Part shown: positions 45,546 through 56,170 of the stretch, piece after piece
Layout of the letters: every line of letters begins with the position of its first letter
Position numbering within the stretch: position 1 is the first letter of the stretch
From: CAZUAQ01 sp964618455
GTDB lineage: Bacteria; Planctomycetota; Phycisphaerae; UBA1845; PWPN01
Direction of reading: 5' to 3'
DNA: 64,000 nt
NCBI GenBank assembly: GCA_964618455.1
Contig: CAZUAQ010000005.1
Span: 62,001 to 126,000, forward strand
The notes under the pieces: model-generated
Database searches by the model: none
The model's input: only the letters and a program-made list of their open reading frames with translations
Told to the model about the DNA's origin: nothing
Made by a program: the position numbers and the translations under genes

Positions 45546-46853
45546 TTATGCGCCCGGCCGATCTTCTCTCCTGATACCCGATTCCGGTAAGTGCATCGCT
45601 CCCCCTGCAAGGGTACTGGTCTGGCTTGTGCCGCGCAGAGCCGAAGTGGATTCGTCGGCCGCTGGCTTCCGTTTCGAGTGGATCCCGAGAGGGCCGGACT
45701 CGTTGGGTTGGGTCAGCGGCTGTGTCAGCGACGGGAACCACCTGTCACGCAGGCGAAGCACGGGGAACTCCACCAATTTGGCAAGCAGGATGCCCGCGAT
45801 GATGCTCAGTGCTACATACGCCGGTGTGTAGACGAGCCATGGGACGTTCCATGAATCCAGGGGCATCATGAACCAATGCACCACGGCGTAGTGCCAGAGA
45901 TAGATCGAGTAGGAATGGGAGCCGATGTAACCGATGAACCGGGTGAATGCATTCTGGGGGAAATTGATGATCATCAGCCAACTGAGCAGGACGCCGCTGA
46001 AGCCGTAAATGATCGTGAGCCCGATGGTCGGCACGATGATGTTCTGGCGTGGGAGAACGAGAAGGACCGGGCACAGCAGCAAGCCGCTGACTGCCAGGAG
46101 CGGGAGCGACCAGCGTGAGAAATAGCGGACGAAAGCCTCGGCATGATAGTGGTAGTAATAGGAGAGGAAAACACCGAAGAGCAGCGAGTCGAAGCGCAGA
46201 TGGCTGACCAGGATATGCGACCCATGCCTGTATTCCCACATCAGGTTCGTGAAGACGCGGGCCGCCAGCTCGATCGCAGCGACGGCGAGGAAGAACTGAG
46301 GGATGTAGGCGAAGGGATGGGGCGCATGCCGCGCCAGCCGGGCGAGGATCAGTAGAAAGAGGGGCAGCGTCAGGTAAAAGTGCTCTTCGACGGCCAACGA
46401 CCAGGTGTGCCCCCAGAGGGCGCCGATGTAATTCTGAAAAAAGAGCAGTTCGCCGATCACCTGATGTGCCCTGGGCATGTCGCCCATGGAGACACGGACG
46501 ATGACGGTGACGAGCACGAGAAAGTAGAGCGCGGGGTAGATCTTGAGGCCTCGGCGGATCAGGAACCGCCCGATTCCCATGTTGCCGGAGCGCATCTGTT
46601 CGCGGAAGAGCAGGCCGGAGACGAGAAAGCCACTCAAGACAAAGAAGAGATCCACGCCGACCCACCCGGCGCTCTGGAGCCGATTGATCGACTTCTCAAT
46701 CAGGTCATTCCACTCGGTCGGGGCGGGAAGCATGTGGTTCCCCAGCACGAGGAGCACCGCCACCGTGCGCAGGACGTCCAAGGGAAGCAGGCGTTTGCCC
46801 GAAGGCGTTGCCGAGGATTTCGGTGGGATGGGTGCGTTGGGATTGGCCGCCAT
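45546..46853 (-). CDS. Acyltransferase-3 (OafA/YrhL-like) membrane O-acyltransferase
   Basis: 435 residues from ATG 46853, preceded by GGAAGGGG; the open frame to 47030 only adds non-conserved residues. Typical features are the N-terminal LDVLRTVAVLLVLGNHML with the catalytic-type His, GVDLFFVLSGFLVSGLLF, LIRRGLKIYPALYFL and WSLAVEEHFYLTLPL, then about ten membrane helices in all. The family adds acetyl or other acyl groups to exported polysaccharides. It ends 42 bp from the convergent Wzc-like gene. Confidence 0.92.
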   Translation of the reverse strand: MAANPNAPIPPKSSATPSGKRLLPLDVLRTVAVLLVLGNHMLPAPTEWNDLIEKSINRLQSAGWVGVDLFFVLSGFLVSGLLFREQMRSGNMGIGRFLIRRGLKIYPALYFLVLVTVIVRVSMGDMPRAHQVIGELLFFQNYIGALWGHTWSLAVEEHFYLTLPLFLLILARLARHAPHPFAYIPQFFLAVAAIELAARVFTNLMWEYRHGSHILVSHLRFDSLLFGVFLSYYYHYHAEAFVRYFSRWSLPLLAVSGLLLCPVLLVLPRQNIIVPTIGLTIIYGFSGVLLSWLMIINFPQNAFTRFIGYIGSHSYSIYLWHYAVVHWFMMPLDSWNVPWLVYTPAYVALSIIAGILLAKLVEFPVLRLRDRWFPSLTQPLTQPNESGPLGIHSKRKPAADESTSALRGTSQTSTLAGGAMHLPESGIRREDRPGA

Positions 46854-46993
46854 TCTCGCTGAACCCCTTCCGACTCGGTCGCAGGCCGCTACGAATGCTG
46901 AGTATAGCTCTATGTGAAATGCGATCCAAATATGAATCCAGGTATGCCGCCCGTATCGGACAGGAATCGAACTCGCTTTCGGCAACTGGTGAA

Positions 46994-48301
46994 TTATGGG
47001 CGCATATCGACAAGCAGTTCCGCCCGGCACAGGGCTTCAGCGACGCTTCGTGCCTGATCGAACGCGACGCCGGCCTGACAGGCAATGTCGAGAAGGGAAC
47101 GCGTCCCGTCGGCGAGGTTGAGGACCCATAACATCGCGAGCTGGCGTTCCTTCGCGTCAGACGCTCCGCCCAGGGTCTCGTAGAGACCACGTTTTCCGAG
47201 CTGCGGCTCGCAGTATGGGTTGAGGTTCTTGAAGACGGCATTGGCTTCGATCACGCGGATGATTTGGAGGTACGTGCGCACCGACTCCGCGAGGGCGTCC
47301 GGCTTGACGAAGTCCAGGTTGTCCGCCGAGGTATGATACTCGGGAAATCGGCCATAGGGGGTTCGCGTCAACGAGCCGACGGGGAGGTTGAAGCCGGGTG
47401 AGCCGTACTGGCGTTCGTCGTATCCATAAGGGACGAAATCCTCGATCGCGTGCTGCTTCCCCGACGATTGCAGAACGTACTCCGCCACGCGATCGATTTC
47501 GGCGTCACCGTGACGGCTTCGCTTGTAGTGAAAGCACCCGGCGTCACCGAGGCAGGCCATGACCAGGCCGTGGCGGATGTTCGTAGCGGATTCCTGGTTA
47601 CGTGCCAGCCACGTGATGGCGCCGATGGTGCCGGGAATGAACAGGAATCGGTAGGTGTAGTGTCGTTCGACCTTCGCCAGGCGCTCGGCCAGCGTCGTGC
47701 TGACGGCCAGGCTCGAGAGATTGTCATTGGCCAGCGAGGGATGGCAGACGTGACAGGAGAGAAGGAACTCCTGCTGCGACTTGCCGGGAAGCACCAGTTC
47801 ACCGTAAGTGAGGTGGCCCCTTTCGAGCGTGGAGTCGATGTAAACCTCATAGTTGCCGGAGGGTAGGGCTTCGCGTTGCCGGTGCGGGAGACAGAAGCCC
47901 CAGCGCTCCTGGAAGTAGGAGGTACGGTAGGGGATCCAGACGGGGTGTTCGGGGAGCGAATGGAGATGAGCCTGAAGTTCGTCGAGCGCCAGCGTCTCGT
48001 GCACGGGAACGCTGTAGTTGAGCACGTGAAGGCTGTGGTCGGCGAAGTCGACGATCTTGCGGCCGTCGGGATCCTTGACCCATGCCTCGCGAATGTTCCA
48101 TTCATTGGGCACGGTCCAGTCGAAGACGGGCGTGCCGGTTGCGACTTCATGGATCTCGATCGGGATACGCTGCCTGACGGCCTGAAGCGTCTGTCGGACG
48201 CCGTCTCCGGTGATGCTGCGGCAGATGGGATACAGACCGGAGATCCACGCGTGCATGTCCTCGCCTGGAATGTCGTCGCTTGACGCCGGATTCAATTCCA
48301 C
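46994..48301 (-). CDS. DUF4910 aminopeptidase-like protein with winged-helix tail
   Basis: 435 residues. The N-terminal DUF4910/DUF2172 part has LYPICRSITGDGVRQTL and the metal-ligand-like segments SCHVCHPSLANDNLS and YHTSADNLDF, as in M28-like peptidases. The last 80 residues look like a winged-helix domain (LLDIACQAGVAFDQARSVAEAL). Proteins of this type are often encoded in capsule/EPS loci, and their real substrate is not established. It is upstream of and co-directional with the acyltransferase, with a 140-bp gap, and divergent from icd. Confidence 0.85.
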   Translation of the reverse strand: MELNPASSDDIPGEDMHAWISGLYPICRSITGDGVRQTLQAVRQRIPIEIHEVATGTPVFDWTVPNEWNIREAWVKDPDGRKIVDFADHSLHVLNYSVPVHETLALDELQAHLHSLPEHPVWIPYRTSYFQERWGFCLPHRQREALPSGNYEVYIDSTLERGHLTYGELVLPGKSQQEFLLSCHVCHPSLANDNLSSLAVSTTLAERLAKVERHYTYRFLFIPGTIGAITWLARNQESATNIRHGLVMACLGDAGCFHYKRSRHGDAEIDRVAEYVLQSSGKQHAIEDFVPYGYDERQYGSPGFNLPVGSLTRTPYGRFPEYHTSADNLDFVKPDALAESVRTYLQIIRVIEANAVFKNLNPYCEPQLGKRGLYETLGGASDAKERQLAMLWVLNLADGTRSLLDIACQAGVAFDQARSVAEALCRAELLVDMRP

Positions 48302-48582
48302 AATGAAACTCCAATACCGGTGAAGCGGTTTGCCGTGTACTCCCGCAGATTCATCGAAACAGGCTACCGGTGAGGCTATGGGGTGGCAAGCATATCGGTT
48401 CCGTTTGGCCTCCGATGCATCCCGCCGGGCGGATCCTCACCAGCTGCGGACCGGTATCAGCATCGACAAATGGGGGATCAACCGCTATCTTACCTCCCCG
48501 AAGATTTGACCCGGTTGTGGGCTGCAATTCTCAACATCATGTGCCCCGAAAATGTGCTGTTCTTGATGGAAAGGTTAGAGCG

Positions 48583-49824
<1,242 letters not shown>

Positions 49825-49912
49825 CAACGCCGAGGCGGCGGGAAGGAGATCGCATCCAGCGCCAGGTGAAACGCCCTGCCGACACGCGAGCTTCCCCTCA
49901 TGATTGGACAAA

Positions 49913-51841
49913 TCAGGATGCTTCGGAGGGAGCGGTGCTCGTTGATGGCGCCTCCGCTGTCGGGAGGAGTGCCTTGAATTTCGGCGCCCATTGTTCGCCG
50001 AACAGATCGGGTATGGCGGCGGCCATGTGATCGTATGCGACTTTGCGGGCCGCTTCATCCATGCCGCTGAGGTGCTGAAGGATCTTTTCCGCCGCAAGAT
50101 CGAGCAACGGCTGTTGCTTGAGCTTGGCAGCTTCGGTCAGCATTCTGGGGAGATCGGGCACGGCCAGGAAGGCGTCGAACGCTTTGCCGGCTGCACGGAT
50201 TCGGGCCTCTGCGTTCTCCAAGGGGAGGATTTCCAACGCCCGCACATACGAAGTTGCCGCCTCGGCTGAATTTCCCAACTGACTCAATCCATCACCGGCC
50301 TGTTCGAAAATGGCGGCCCGCTGCGGGGCCGGCGCGTTTTCGTTGGCAAGCACTTTGGCGAGGTGGTGAAGCAATTCGACGCGGCGGCCGAGCGTGGTGG
50401 TCTCGGAACCGGACCAGGAATCGAGCACTCGCATTCGATCCTCAGGAGCCAGCTTCGCCACAACGGCGAAGTAGGCGGTCCATGCGGCCTTCTGCACGGC
50501 CTCGCTCTCGTCGGACAGGCGATCGCGCAGGGAGAGGAGGACGTCGGCCGTGTGAGCCAGGGTCCCGAGGGATACTGCCGCAGCTTCGCGGACCCGTGCC
50601 TCGGTATCCTCGTTCATGGCCGCGATGATCGACGGCAGATGCTCCGCTGAGCCCAATGCTGCCAACCCGCGAACCGCCGACTGGCGGATGGCTGCTTCCG
50701 GTTCCTGTGCGGGATTGAGATGGCGAATGAACACCGTGGCGAACTCGGGGGCCGCGATCTTTGCCATGGCCTCGATGAGATTGGTCCGAAGGAGGGCATC
50801 GTCCAAGGGAGCCTCTTCTCTCTTGAGGAGCGCCTGGATGGCGATGCCGCGCAGTTCTTCTCCCGGTCCTGGATTATGCCCGGCGAGTCGTCCAATGCTG
50901 GCGGCAGCCTGGGATGCGACTTTCGGATTGGGGTTGTCGAGTTCGGTGGCGCAGACACGGATGGATTCCGGGTCCGCCAGGTAGCCAAGGGCCTGAAAAA
51001 CGGCGATGCGCACATCAGGAGAGGATCGAACCTCGAGCACATTTCGCAGCAGGGCGGCGTCCGTGGTTTGCCGGAGGTCGCGCAAGACGACAACCGCGCC
51101 GCGCACCACCATCGGGTCTTCATCCTGGAGCAGCTCTCGCACCTTCTTCAGGAGACTGTCCTGGGGTTTGCGCGTCGGGAGTTGGGCATGGAGGATCTCC
51201 AGCGCCGTCACGCGGCGAACGGCGAGAGACTTGTTGAGCAGCGCTTCGAGGAAGGCGAGTCGCTCGTCTTCGGGAAGAAGTTCGTAGATGCGTCGATCCG
51301 CCTGGCGCATGGCTTCCAGAAGCTCCTGGCGTTCGCGTTTCACCTTGATGTCAAGCGTGCGTTGGGCCACAACGGGGTCGGCGAAATGACTGAGGGCGGT
51401 GAGCGCCGCGGCGCTGAGCTGGGGCTCGGCCGATTGCGCCAGGGCCAGGAGAGGCTCGATGAACGGCTTGGCCTCGGAGCGTGTGCTGATGATGGCCTGG
51501 CAGACGGCCAATTTGGCCGGCAGATTGTTCTTCTCGTTCAGAACGCGCACCAGCGACTGGATAGCTTCGTCGGTACCGAGCTTCAGGATCCGTTCGGCAT
51601 CCTCACTTCCCGAGAGGACGACGATCTGCGCGGCGGGTTCGGTTGCCGGTGCTGTTTCGGCGGCAGGGGCCTGGCCGTGGATCAGGGAGGCGAGGGTCAG
51701 GTTCGTCGTGAATGCCAGTAACGCTGTGAGTACGGTCAGATTCGACCGATGAAGTCGCTTGAACCCGTATATCGGCGAAAGCTGGACGCCAACGGAACAG
51801 CTTACCCCGGCTGCTGCTGTCTGACGTATGGCCTTTTTCAT
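49913..51841 (-). CDS. HEAT-repeat exported protein
   Basis: 642 residues. A basic start and a hydrophobic stretch (about 33-52, NLTVLTALLAFTTNLTLASL) suggest a rather long signal peptide. An Ala/Pro/Thr linker follows, then helical HEAT/armadillo-like repeats to about residue 470 (for example SPDVRIAVFQALGYLADPESI and EARVREAAAVSLGTLA). The C-terminal part is TPR-like with an Ala/Ser/Thr-rich tail. A protein-binding scaffold; no partner is indicated by the neighbours. Confidence 0.75.
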   Translation of the reverse strand: MKKAIRQTAAAGVSCSVGVQLSPIYGFKRLHRSNLTVLTALLAFTTNLTLASLIHGQAPAAETAPATEPAAQIVVLSGSEDAERILKLGTDEAIQSLVRVLNEKNNLPAKLAVCQAIISTRSEAKPFIEPLLALAQSAEPQLSAAALTALSHFADPVVAQRTLDIKVKRERQELLEAMRQADRRIYELLPEDERLAFLEALLNKSLAVRRVTALEILHAQLPTRKPQDSLLKKVRELLQDEDPMVVRGAVVVLRDLRQTTDAALLRNVLEVRSSPDVRIAVFQALGYLADPESIRVCATELDNPNPKVASQAAASIGRLAGHNPGPGEELRGIAIQALLKREEAPLDDALLRTNLIEAMAKIAAPEFATVFIRHLNPAQEPEAAIRQSAVRGLAALGSAEHLPSIIAAMNEDTEARVREAAAVSLGTLAHTADVLLSLRDRLSDESEAVQKAAWTAYFAVVAKLAPEDRMRVLDSWSGSETTTLGRRVELLHHLAKVLANENAPAPQRAAIFEQAGDGLSQLGNSAEAATSYVRALEILPLENAEARIRAAGKAFDAFLAVPDLPRMLTEAAKLKQQPLLDLAAEKILQHLSGMDEAARKVAYDHMAAAIPDLFGEQWAPKFKALLPTAEAPSTSTAPSEAS

Positions 51842-52223
51842 GCGATCGCGGCACCCTGGAGATGAAACACTTCTCTATGGCAATTTCTACTCGTTTTGCG
51901 CCCGGACTTCAAGTCAGCGAATGACACGGCCACGCACAACTCGCAGAGTTCCGGTACCCACCCGGGTCCTTGCACCAGTCAGACACACGTGGGGCAACAA
52001 GGTTGGCTTCTCGCTCTTCTCGATTGACCCATTTTCGCTTTGGCCTGGAGAATGGATGGGCCGGCGTGGGGAGGTTATTATTCGCTCAAAACGTGATGAA
52101 ATCACCGGGCGTGATTGATGCGGCGCAATGGTACGTTGGTGCTTGGTGTGAACACGTTTTTTCTTGTCCTGATTTCCTGGTCATCGGGGTGGTGTTTCCA
52201 CCAGCTGCTGAAGGATATTCATC
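51842..52223. other. Divergent intergenic region, no gene seen
   Basis: About 380 bp between the HEAT-repeat gene (minus) and the Nif3-like gene (plus). Short open frames lack ribosome sites. It probably carries the two promoters; nothing specific is recognised apart from AAGGATA before the Nif3-like start. Confidence 0.5.
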
Positions 52224-53009
52224 ATGGGCTTTCAAGCGAAGGTAATCGACGCCCACATGCGGTCGATCGGCACGTGGGTGGATTGGTCGGGGACCTGCGA
52301 CACGTTCAAGAGCGGGGATCCGGAACGGGAAATCGACGCCGTGGCGGTGTCGTGGATGAGCACGACGAATGCACTCCGGGATGCTCATGCGCGGGGGTGC
52401 CAGATGTTCATCACCCACGAGCCGACCTTTTATGCCCACATGGAGGACGATCCTGCGGTCGAAGGTGATGCCTGCGTGCGCGAGAAGCGGGCCTTCCTCG
52501 AAGAGACCGGAATGGTGATCTACCGGTGCCATGACGTGTGGGATCAGATGCCGGCCTGGGGGATCCAGGATCGCTGGGCGAAATGCCTGGGCCTGACGCA
52601 CGAACCGCTGATTCGAGAGCGTTTCATGCGCGTGTACTCGGTCGAGCCGACGACCGTCGAAACGTATGCACGGCACGTGATCGAGCGGACCCGACAGTAC
52701 GGCCAGGAGACGGCCCTGCTGATCGGGGAAGGATCGAAGCCCGTGTCGAAGGTGGCCCTGGGGACCGGAGCAATCACCAGTGCGCGGGAGTATCATCGGA
52801 TGGGTGCGGATCTGGGTATCGTGACCGAACTGCTCTGGTGGCGTGATGCGGCGTGGGCGCGGGATACGGGCATTCCGACGTTGGTGGTAGACCACACGGT
52901 CAGCGAGGAGCCGGGGATGATCGGCCTTGCGGAATACCTTCAAGGCATTTATCGCGATCTACGCGTGGAATACATTCCGACGCATTGCCCGTACACGGCG
53001 GTCGCCTGA
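52224..53009 (+). CDS. Nif3-like dinuclear metal-centre protein
   Basis: 261 residues, start supported by AAGGATA. The metal-ligand regions of the Nif3/YbgI family are recognisable: THEPTFYAHMEDD (His65-Glu66 in place of the usual His-His) and, near the C-terminus, VDHTVSEEPGM with the conserved His and Glu. Members form hexameric rings. They have been annotated as GTP cyclohydrolase type 2, but the cellular role is unsettled. The altered first ligand pair suggests a divergent subgroup. Confidence 0.75.
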   Translation: MGFQAKVIDAHMRSIGTWVDWSGTCDTFKSGDPEREIDAVAVSWMSTTNALRDAHARGCQMFITHEPTFYAHMEDDPAVEGDACVREKRAFLEETGMVIYRCHDVWDQMPAWGIQDRWAKCLGLTHEPLIRERFMRVYSVEPTTVETYARHVIERTRQYGQETALLIGEGSKPVSKVALGTGAITSAREYHRMGADLGIVTELLWWRDAAWARDTGIPTLVVDHTVSEEPGMIGLAEYLQGIYRDLRVEYIPTHCPYTAVA

Positions 53010-53028
53010 GGAAGAGGACCTCGCGGCG

Positions 53029-53982
53029 TCAGTCATTGACCACACGCTTCCAGGTACCGGGCACGATCCGGACCTTAGTCGGATCCGCGGTTGCCGATGC
53101 TCCCTCGACAAGCAGGGTGTTGTCCACGTAGAAGTCCTGCGTGCTGCTCAAGGAGTGGAGATACCAGATGCTGTAGGTGAATGTGCCGGTCCAACTCAGC
53201 TTCCTGGAGAACGTGATTTTCGTCCAATCGGTGCCGACCGAAGCGTAGTCCTGCGTGAACGTGTGGTTCCCGTCGCTCGAGTTGACCATGAGGGTCATGC
53301 GAAATCCTTCGGCGTTGTCTTTCATCTTGACATAGGCTTCCGCGTAGTGGGGGGTATCGTTCGACAGCGCATCAAACATCACCTGGCTGACTCCGGAGGC
53401 GGTGTACGGCCGGTTGGTGATATAGACGGAACCGCTGCCGTCCTGAACCTCGGACGATTCCGCGTTGAGCGTGCTCGTCCCGTAGGCGTGCCAGTCGTCG
53501 AGTCCATCTTCGAAGCTGGAATTCTTCAGGATGTTCTCGAGCGAATCAGGCGGGGCGGGATCCAGCGCCACGGAATAAGCACGAAGGGCCATCCCGACTT
53601 GCGCCTGCCCGGTGAGCACAACGCGGTCGTAGGCATTGTCCGAGAGATCCAGGTCGTCGTCCGACAGCGTGAAGGTCAGTTCCGCATCTCCAATCGTGTA
53701 GGTGGTCGTCCATCCGCTGTAGTTGGTACGCCAACTCGAATCGGCGGCGATTCGGTAGAGCCCCAGGTCGATGACGGACTGGGCATAGTGCGAAGCCTGG
53801 ATCACGTCCTCGTGGAGGACCTGCCGCCGATTCTGAATGCGCATGGCGGTGATGGCGGAGAGGCCGATCAGGGCGACGACCAGGGTCGCGCCGAGCACAG
53901 CCAGCAGGATCGTCGCCTGCCGTGCGGCGTGCGTTCGGGTCATCCTACCGATCGAGTCGCTTTGCCCCAGGACGATCCTCAT
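53029..53982 (-). CDS. Pseudopilin operon protein 4 (GspK/PilX-like) with CBM-like passenger
   Basis: 317 residues from ATG 53982, in an ATGA overlap with the gene before it. The N-terminus has a membrane helix (about 20-42, ATILLAVLGATLVVALIGLSAITAM) as in PilX/GspK-type minor pilins, without a classical Gly-Phe cleavage site. From about residue 150 a beta-sandwich-like module begins with KNSSFEDGLDDWHAYG and has GSGSVYITNR and YAEAYVKM. This is the pattern of CenC/CBM4_9 carbohydrate-binding domains. No secretion ATPase is nearby. Confidence 0.7.
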   Translation of the reverse strand: MRIVLGQSDSIGRMTRTHAARQATILLAVLGATLVVALIGLSAITAMRIQNRRQVLHEDVIQASHYAQSVIDLGLYRIAADSSWRTNYSGWTTTYTIGDAELTFTLSDDDLDLSDNAYDRVVLTGQAQVGMALRAYSVALDPAPPDSLENILKNSSFEDGLDDWHAYGTSTLNAESSEVQDGSGSVYITNRPYTASGVSQVMFDALSNDTPHYAEAYVKMKDNAEGFRMTLMVNSSDGNHTFTQDYASVGTDWTKITFSRKLSWTGTFTYSIWYLHSLSSTQDFYVDNTLLVEGASATADPTKVRIVPGTWKRVVND

Positions 53983-54524
53983 TCTTCGATCTCCCGTCCG
54001 CTGTGCCATGCGCTGGAGCGATAGGCCGTGAGTGTCGACACGATGCGATCGCCTGTTTTCACCGTGACGACGATACGCTTGATACCGTTGTCGGCGCCGG
54101 CGGCACTCTCGAGGTCGTTGAGCGTGACCCAGTCCACTTCGACCGATCGTGTCCATCCGCTGTACTCGGTCAGCGACGTACCGTCTGTTGCTTCGGGTGG
54201 AGTGGCGGACCAGCCGTTGTAATCGTCGACATCATCGAACAGGCTGCGGTCGCCTGTCGCTTTTTCCGAGGAGGTCAGCCCGAAGGTGTCGACGACGTCG
54301 TCCGGGTCGACGTAGGGTTGGGTGAGGATCTCGGCCAGCAGCCCCTCGGCCAACGCCTGCCCGACGCCCCGGTCAGCCAGGATGCGTTCGCTCAAACGCG
54401 CACCGCCAACGAGGTTGAGGGCGGCCACCAGCATGAGGCTCACGATCAGAGTGGCCATGACCGCTTCGACCATGGTCATCGCCCGTGCGCGGCGGAGGAC
54501 GGAGTACGTTCGCAATCGCCTCAT
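53979..54524 (-). CDS. Pseudopilin operon protein 3 (PilV/GspI-like)
   Basis: 181 residues. A basic leader (MRRLRTYSVLRRARA) is followed by MTMVEAVMATLIVSLMLVAALNL, a type IV prepilin-like helix with the +5 Glu. Cleavage would fall after Ala instead of the usual Gly. The rest is short and beta-rich, as in GspI/PilV minor pseudopilins. It overlaps both neighbours by 4 bp, so the operon is translationally coupled. Confidence 0.72.
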   Translation of the reverse strand: MRRLRTYSVLRRARAMTMVEAVMATLIVSLMLVAALNLVGGARLSERILADRGVGQALAEGLLAEILTQPYVDPDDVVDTFGLTSSEKATGDRSLFDDVDDYNGWSATPPEATDGTSLTEYSGWTRSVEVDWVTLNDLESAAGADNGIKRIVVTVKTGDRIVSTLTAYRSSAWHSGREIEE

Positions 54525-56167
54525 GAGGAACCCTCCCCCCCGACCCGGATGGAGATAAAGTCGAATTCCCCGGTGTTGCCGCCGGGAGAGACGTGACAGG
54601 TCTTGAGGTTGGGGATGATGGTCTTCCGCGTGTAGTACTCGGTCGCCTCGTGTTCGTCGTTGATGAATACCGCCACGGTATCGATTCCCGGATCGATGAT
54701 CAGGCGCACGTCGAACAGGTCCTGGGACAATCCCGTTTTTTCCATCAGCGTGTGCGAGTATCCCCCATGGGAATTCACCAGAAGCAGATTCTGTGTTCCA
54801 TCGGCCTGTTTCATGCTGACGAATTGAAGCAGGACGGCATCGTCGCCGGTCCAGTCGGCATAGATGGATATGCTCGTCAGGGGGTAACCGATGGTGGTCG
54901 CCCGCATTCGGCAGTCGATGGTGATCAGTTCGTTGAAGTCGTGATCGGGGGTGGTCAGCAGGCCTTGCAGGCCGGCCATTGTCCCGTCATTCAGGGACAG
55001 GGCGACGAACGGCAGGCCATCCGAAGTTTCCCAATCGTTCTCGCCATCGACGTTGCGATCGGCAGCGGTGGGGACAACGTCGAAATCCGCCTCCCAGAAC
55101 GCGGAGAGTATCTCAGGACGATTGGGAAGTTGGGTCGACGGCGAGAGAGTGGTGGCCGAATCCGATCCCGTCCGCAGGGCGAGGCCCACATCGGTCAGGT
55201 AATGCCGGGTGGCGGTCTGGTCCGGACCCGGGGATGAGATCTGGCCGTAGATTTCATAGTGTAGGCTGTCTTCGGTCTGCTTCGTCCAGAGTGATCCCCC
55301 GGTGATGCTCAGCAACCGACCGTCCGGGCCATCCGTGTCATGCCTTAATATCGCAGTGGGTGAGTTACTCCAGTGTTTGAAGACCAGCGCCGCGCCGGAT
55401 CCGGGCTGCAGGGACTTGGAATTCACAAAGTTGACGTCGTACCAGTTGAGCGTATCGTTCATGAAGGATTCATAGAATGTCTTCTCGGCAAGCACGGTGT
55501 TCGTCGGTAAGGAAGATTGTGTGGAACGGATTTGCACGCGCATCTCTCCGGTGTTGAGGCCGGTCTTCCTGCCCACAAAGCGGGCGCGAGAGACTCGCCA
55601 GGCAAGAGCGTCTCCGGAAAAGAGCATGGAATCCGGTTCAAAGTATTGCCCCGTCCAATTCAGGGCCGTTTGCGTAAACTCCTGATTATTTACTTCGTCA
55701 ATGTAGTAGGCGAGTCGCTGCTCCGTACTCCACACCGGGGCGCCCTGATAGGTTTCAGTCACGCTCTCGGTATCGTAGGTGAACGACAGTTCCTGAACCG
55801 ATTCCAGGACATTCGTTGAAGTTTCGTCGTTGTAGGTGCGGGTCAGCGGGTCGCCGGGCGTGCCGGACCATGCGTAACGGATCCGCTCGTAGTAGCCGTC
55901 CCCGTCGCGGTCATGAACGTTGAACGAGATGGCGGTAGCCGTCTGCTCCGAGACATAGACCGCCATCCGGATCTCTTCCATCAGGTCACGTACGCCAGCG
56001 ATGGAGCCCAGGATCTGCGTGCCGGTGCGCTCATCATCGGGGAGGGCATGCCGGGCCAGCATGATGGCGGAACCCATGCCAAGCATCACCAGGGTCATGA
56101 TGCCCAGGGTCACGATGAGTTCCGTCAGCGTGAGTCCGCGCCTGCGTGGATGTCGTTCGCTCGTCAT
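54521..56167 (-). CDS. Pseudopilin operon protein 2 (PilW/GspJ-like) with large lectin-like passenger
   Basis: 548 residues, much longer than GspJ/PilW proteins (about 200-350). The N-terminus RRRG-LTLTELIVTLGIMTLVML is a classical prepilin peptidase site with the +5 Glu. After a PilW-like region, residues from about 350 onward look like a concanavalin/LamG-type beta-sandwich (ILSAFWEADFDVVP, ISIYADWTGDD, VRLIIDPGIDTVAVFIND). A pilin-tip or cell-surface sugar-binding role is a reasonable guess. Its start lies 3 bp after the preceding stop. Confidence 0.72.
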   Translation of the reverse strand: MTSERHPRRRGLTLTELIVTLGIMTLVMLGMGSAIMLARHALPDDERTGTQILGSIAGVRDLMEEIRMAVYVSEQTATAISFNVHDRDGDGYYERIRYAWSGTPGDPLTRTYNDETSTNVLESVQELSFTYDTESVTETYQGAPVWSTEQRLAYYIDEVNNQEFTQTALNWTGQYFEPDSMLFSGDALAWRVSRARFVGRKTGLNTGEMRVQIRSTQSSLPTNTVLAEKTFYESFMNDTLNWYDVNFVNSKSLQPGSGAALVFKHWSNSPTAILRHDTDGPDGRLLSITGGSLWTKQTEDSLHYEIYGQISSPGPDQTATRHYLTDVGLALRTGSDSATTLSPSTQLPNRPEILSAFWEADFDVVPTAADRNVDGENDWETSDGLPFVALSLNDGTMAGLQGLLTTPDHDFNELITIDCRMRATTIGYPLTSISIYADWTGDDAVLLQFVSMKQADGTQNLLLVNSHGGYSHTLMEKTGLSQDLFDVRLIIDPGIDTVAVFINDEHEATEYYTRKTIIPNLKTCHVSPGGNTGEFDFISIRVGGEGSS

Positions 56168-56170
56168 GCT

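Noticed and set aside
50720..51721. 333-residue plus-strand open frame opposite the HEAT-repeat gene
   Set aside because: Antisense shadow; the minus strand has regular helical repeats and a signal peptide.
52927..54024. 365-residue plus-strand open frame opposite the pseudopilin genes
   Set aside because: Antisense shadow; overlaps the Nif3-like gene end and lacks family-like sequence.
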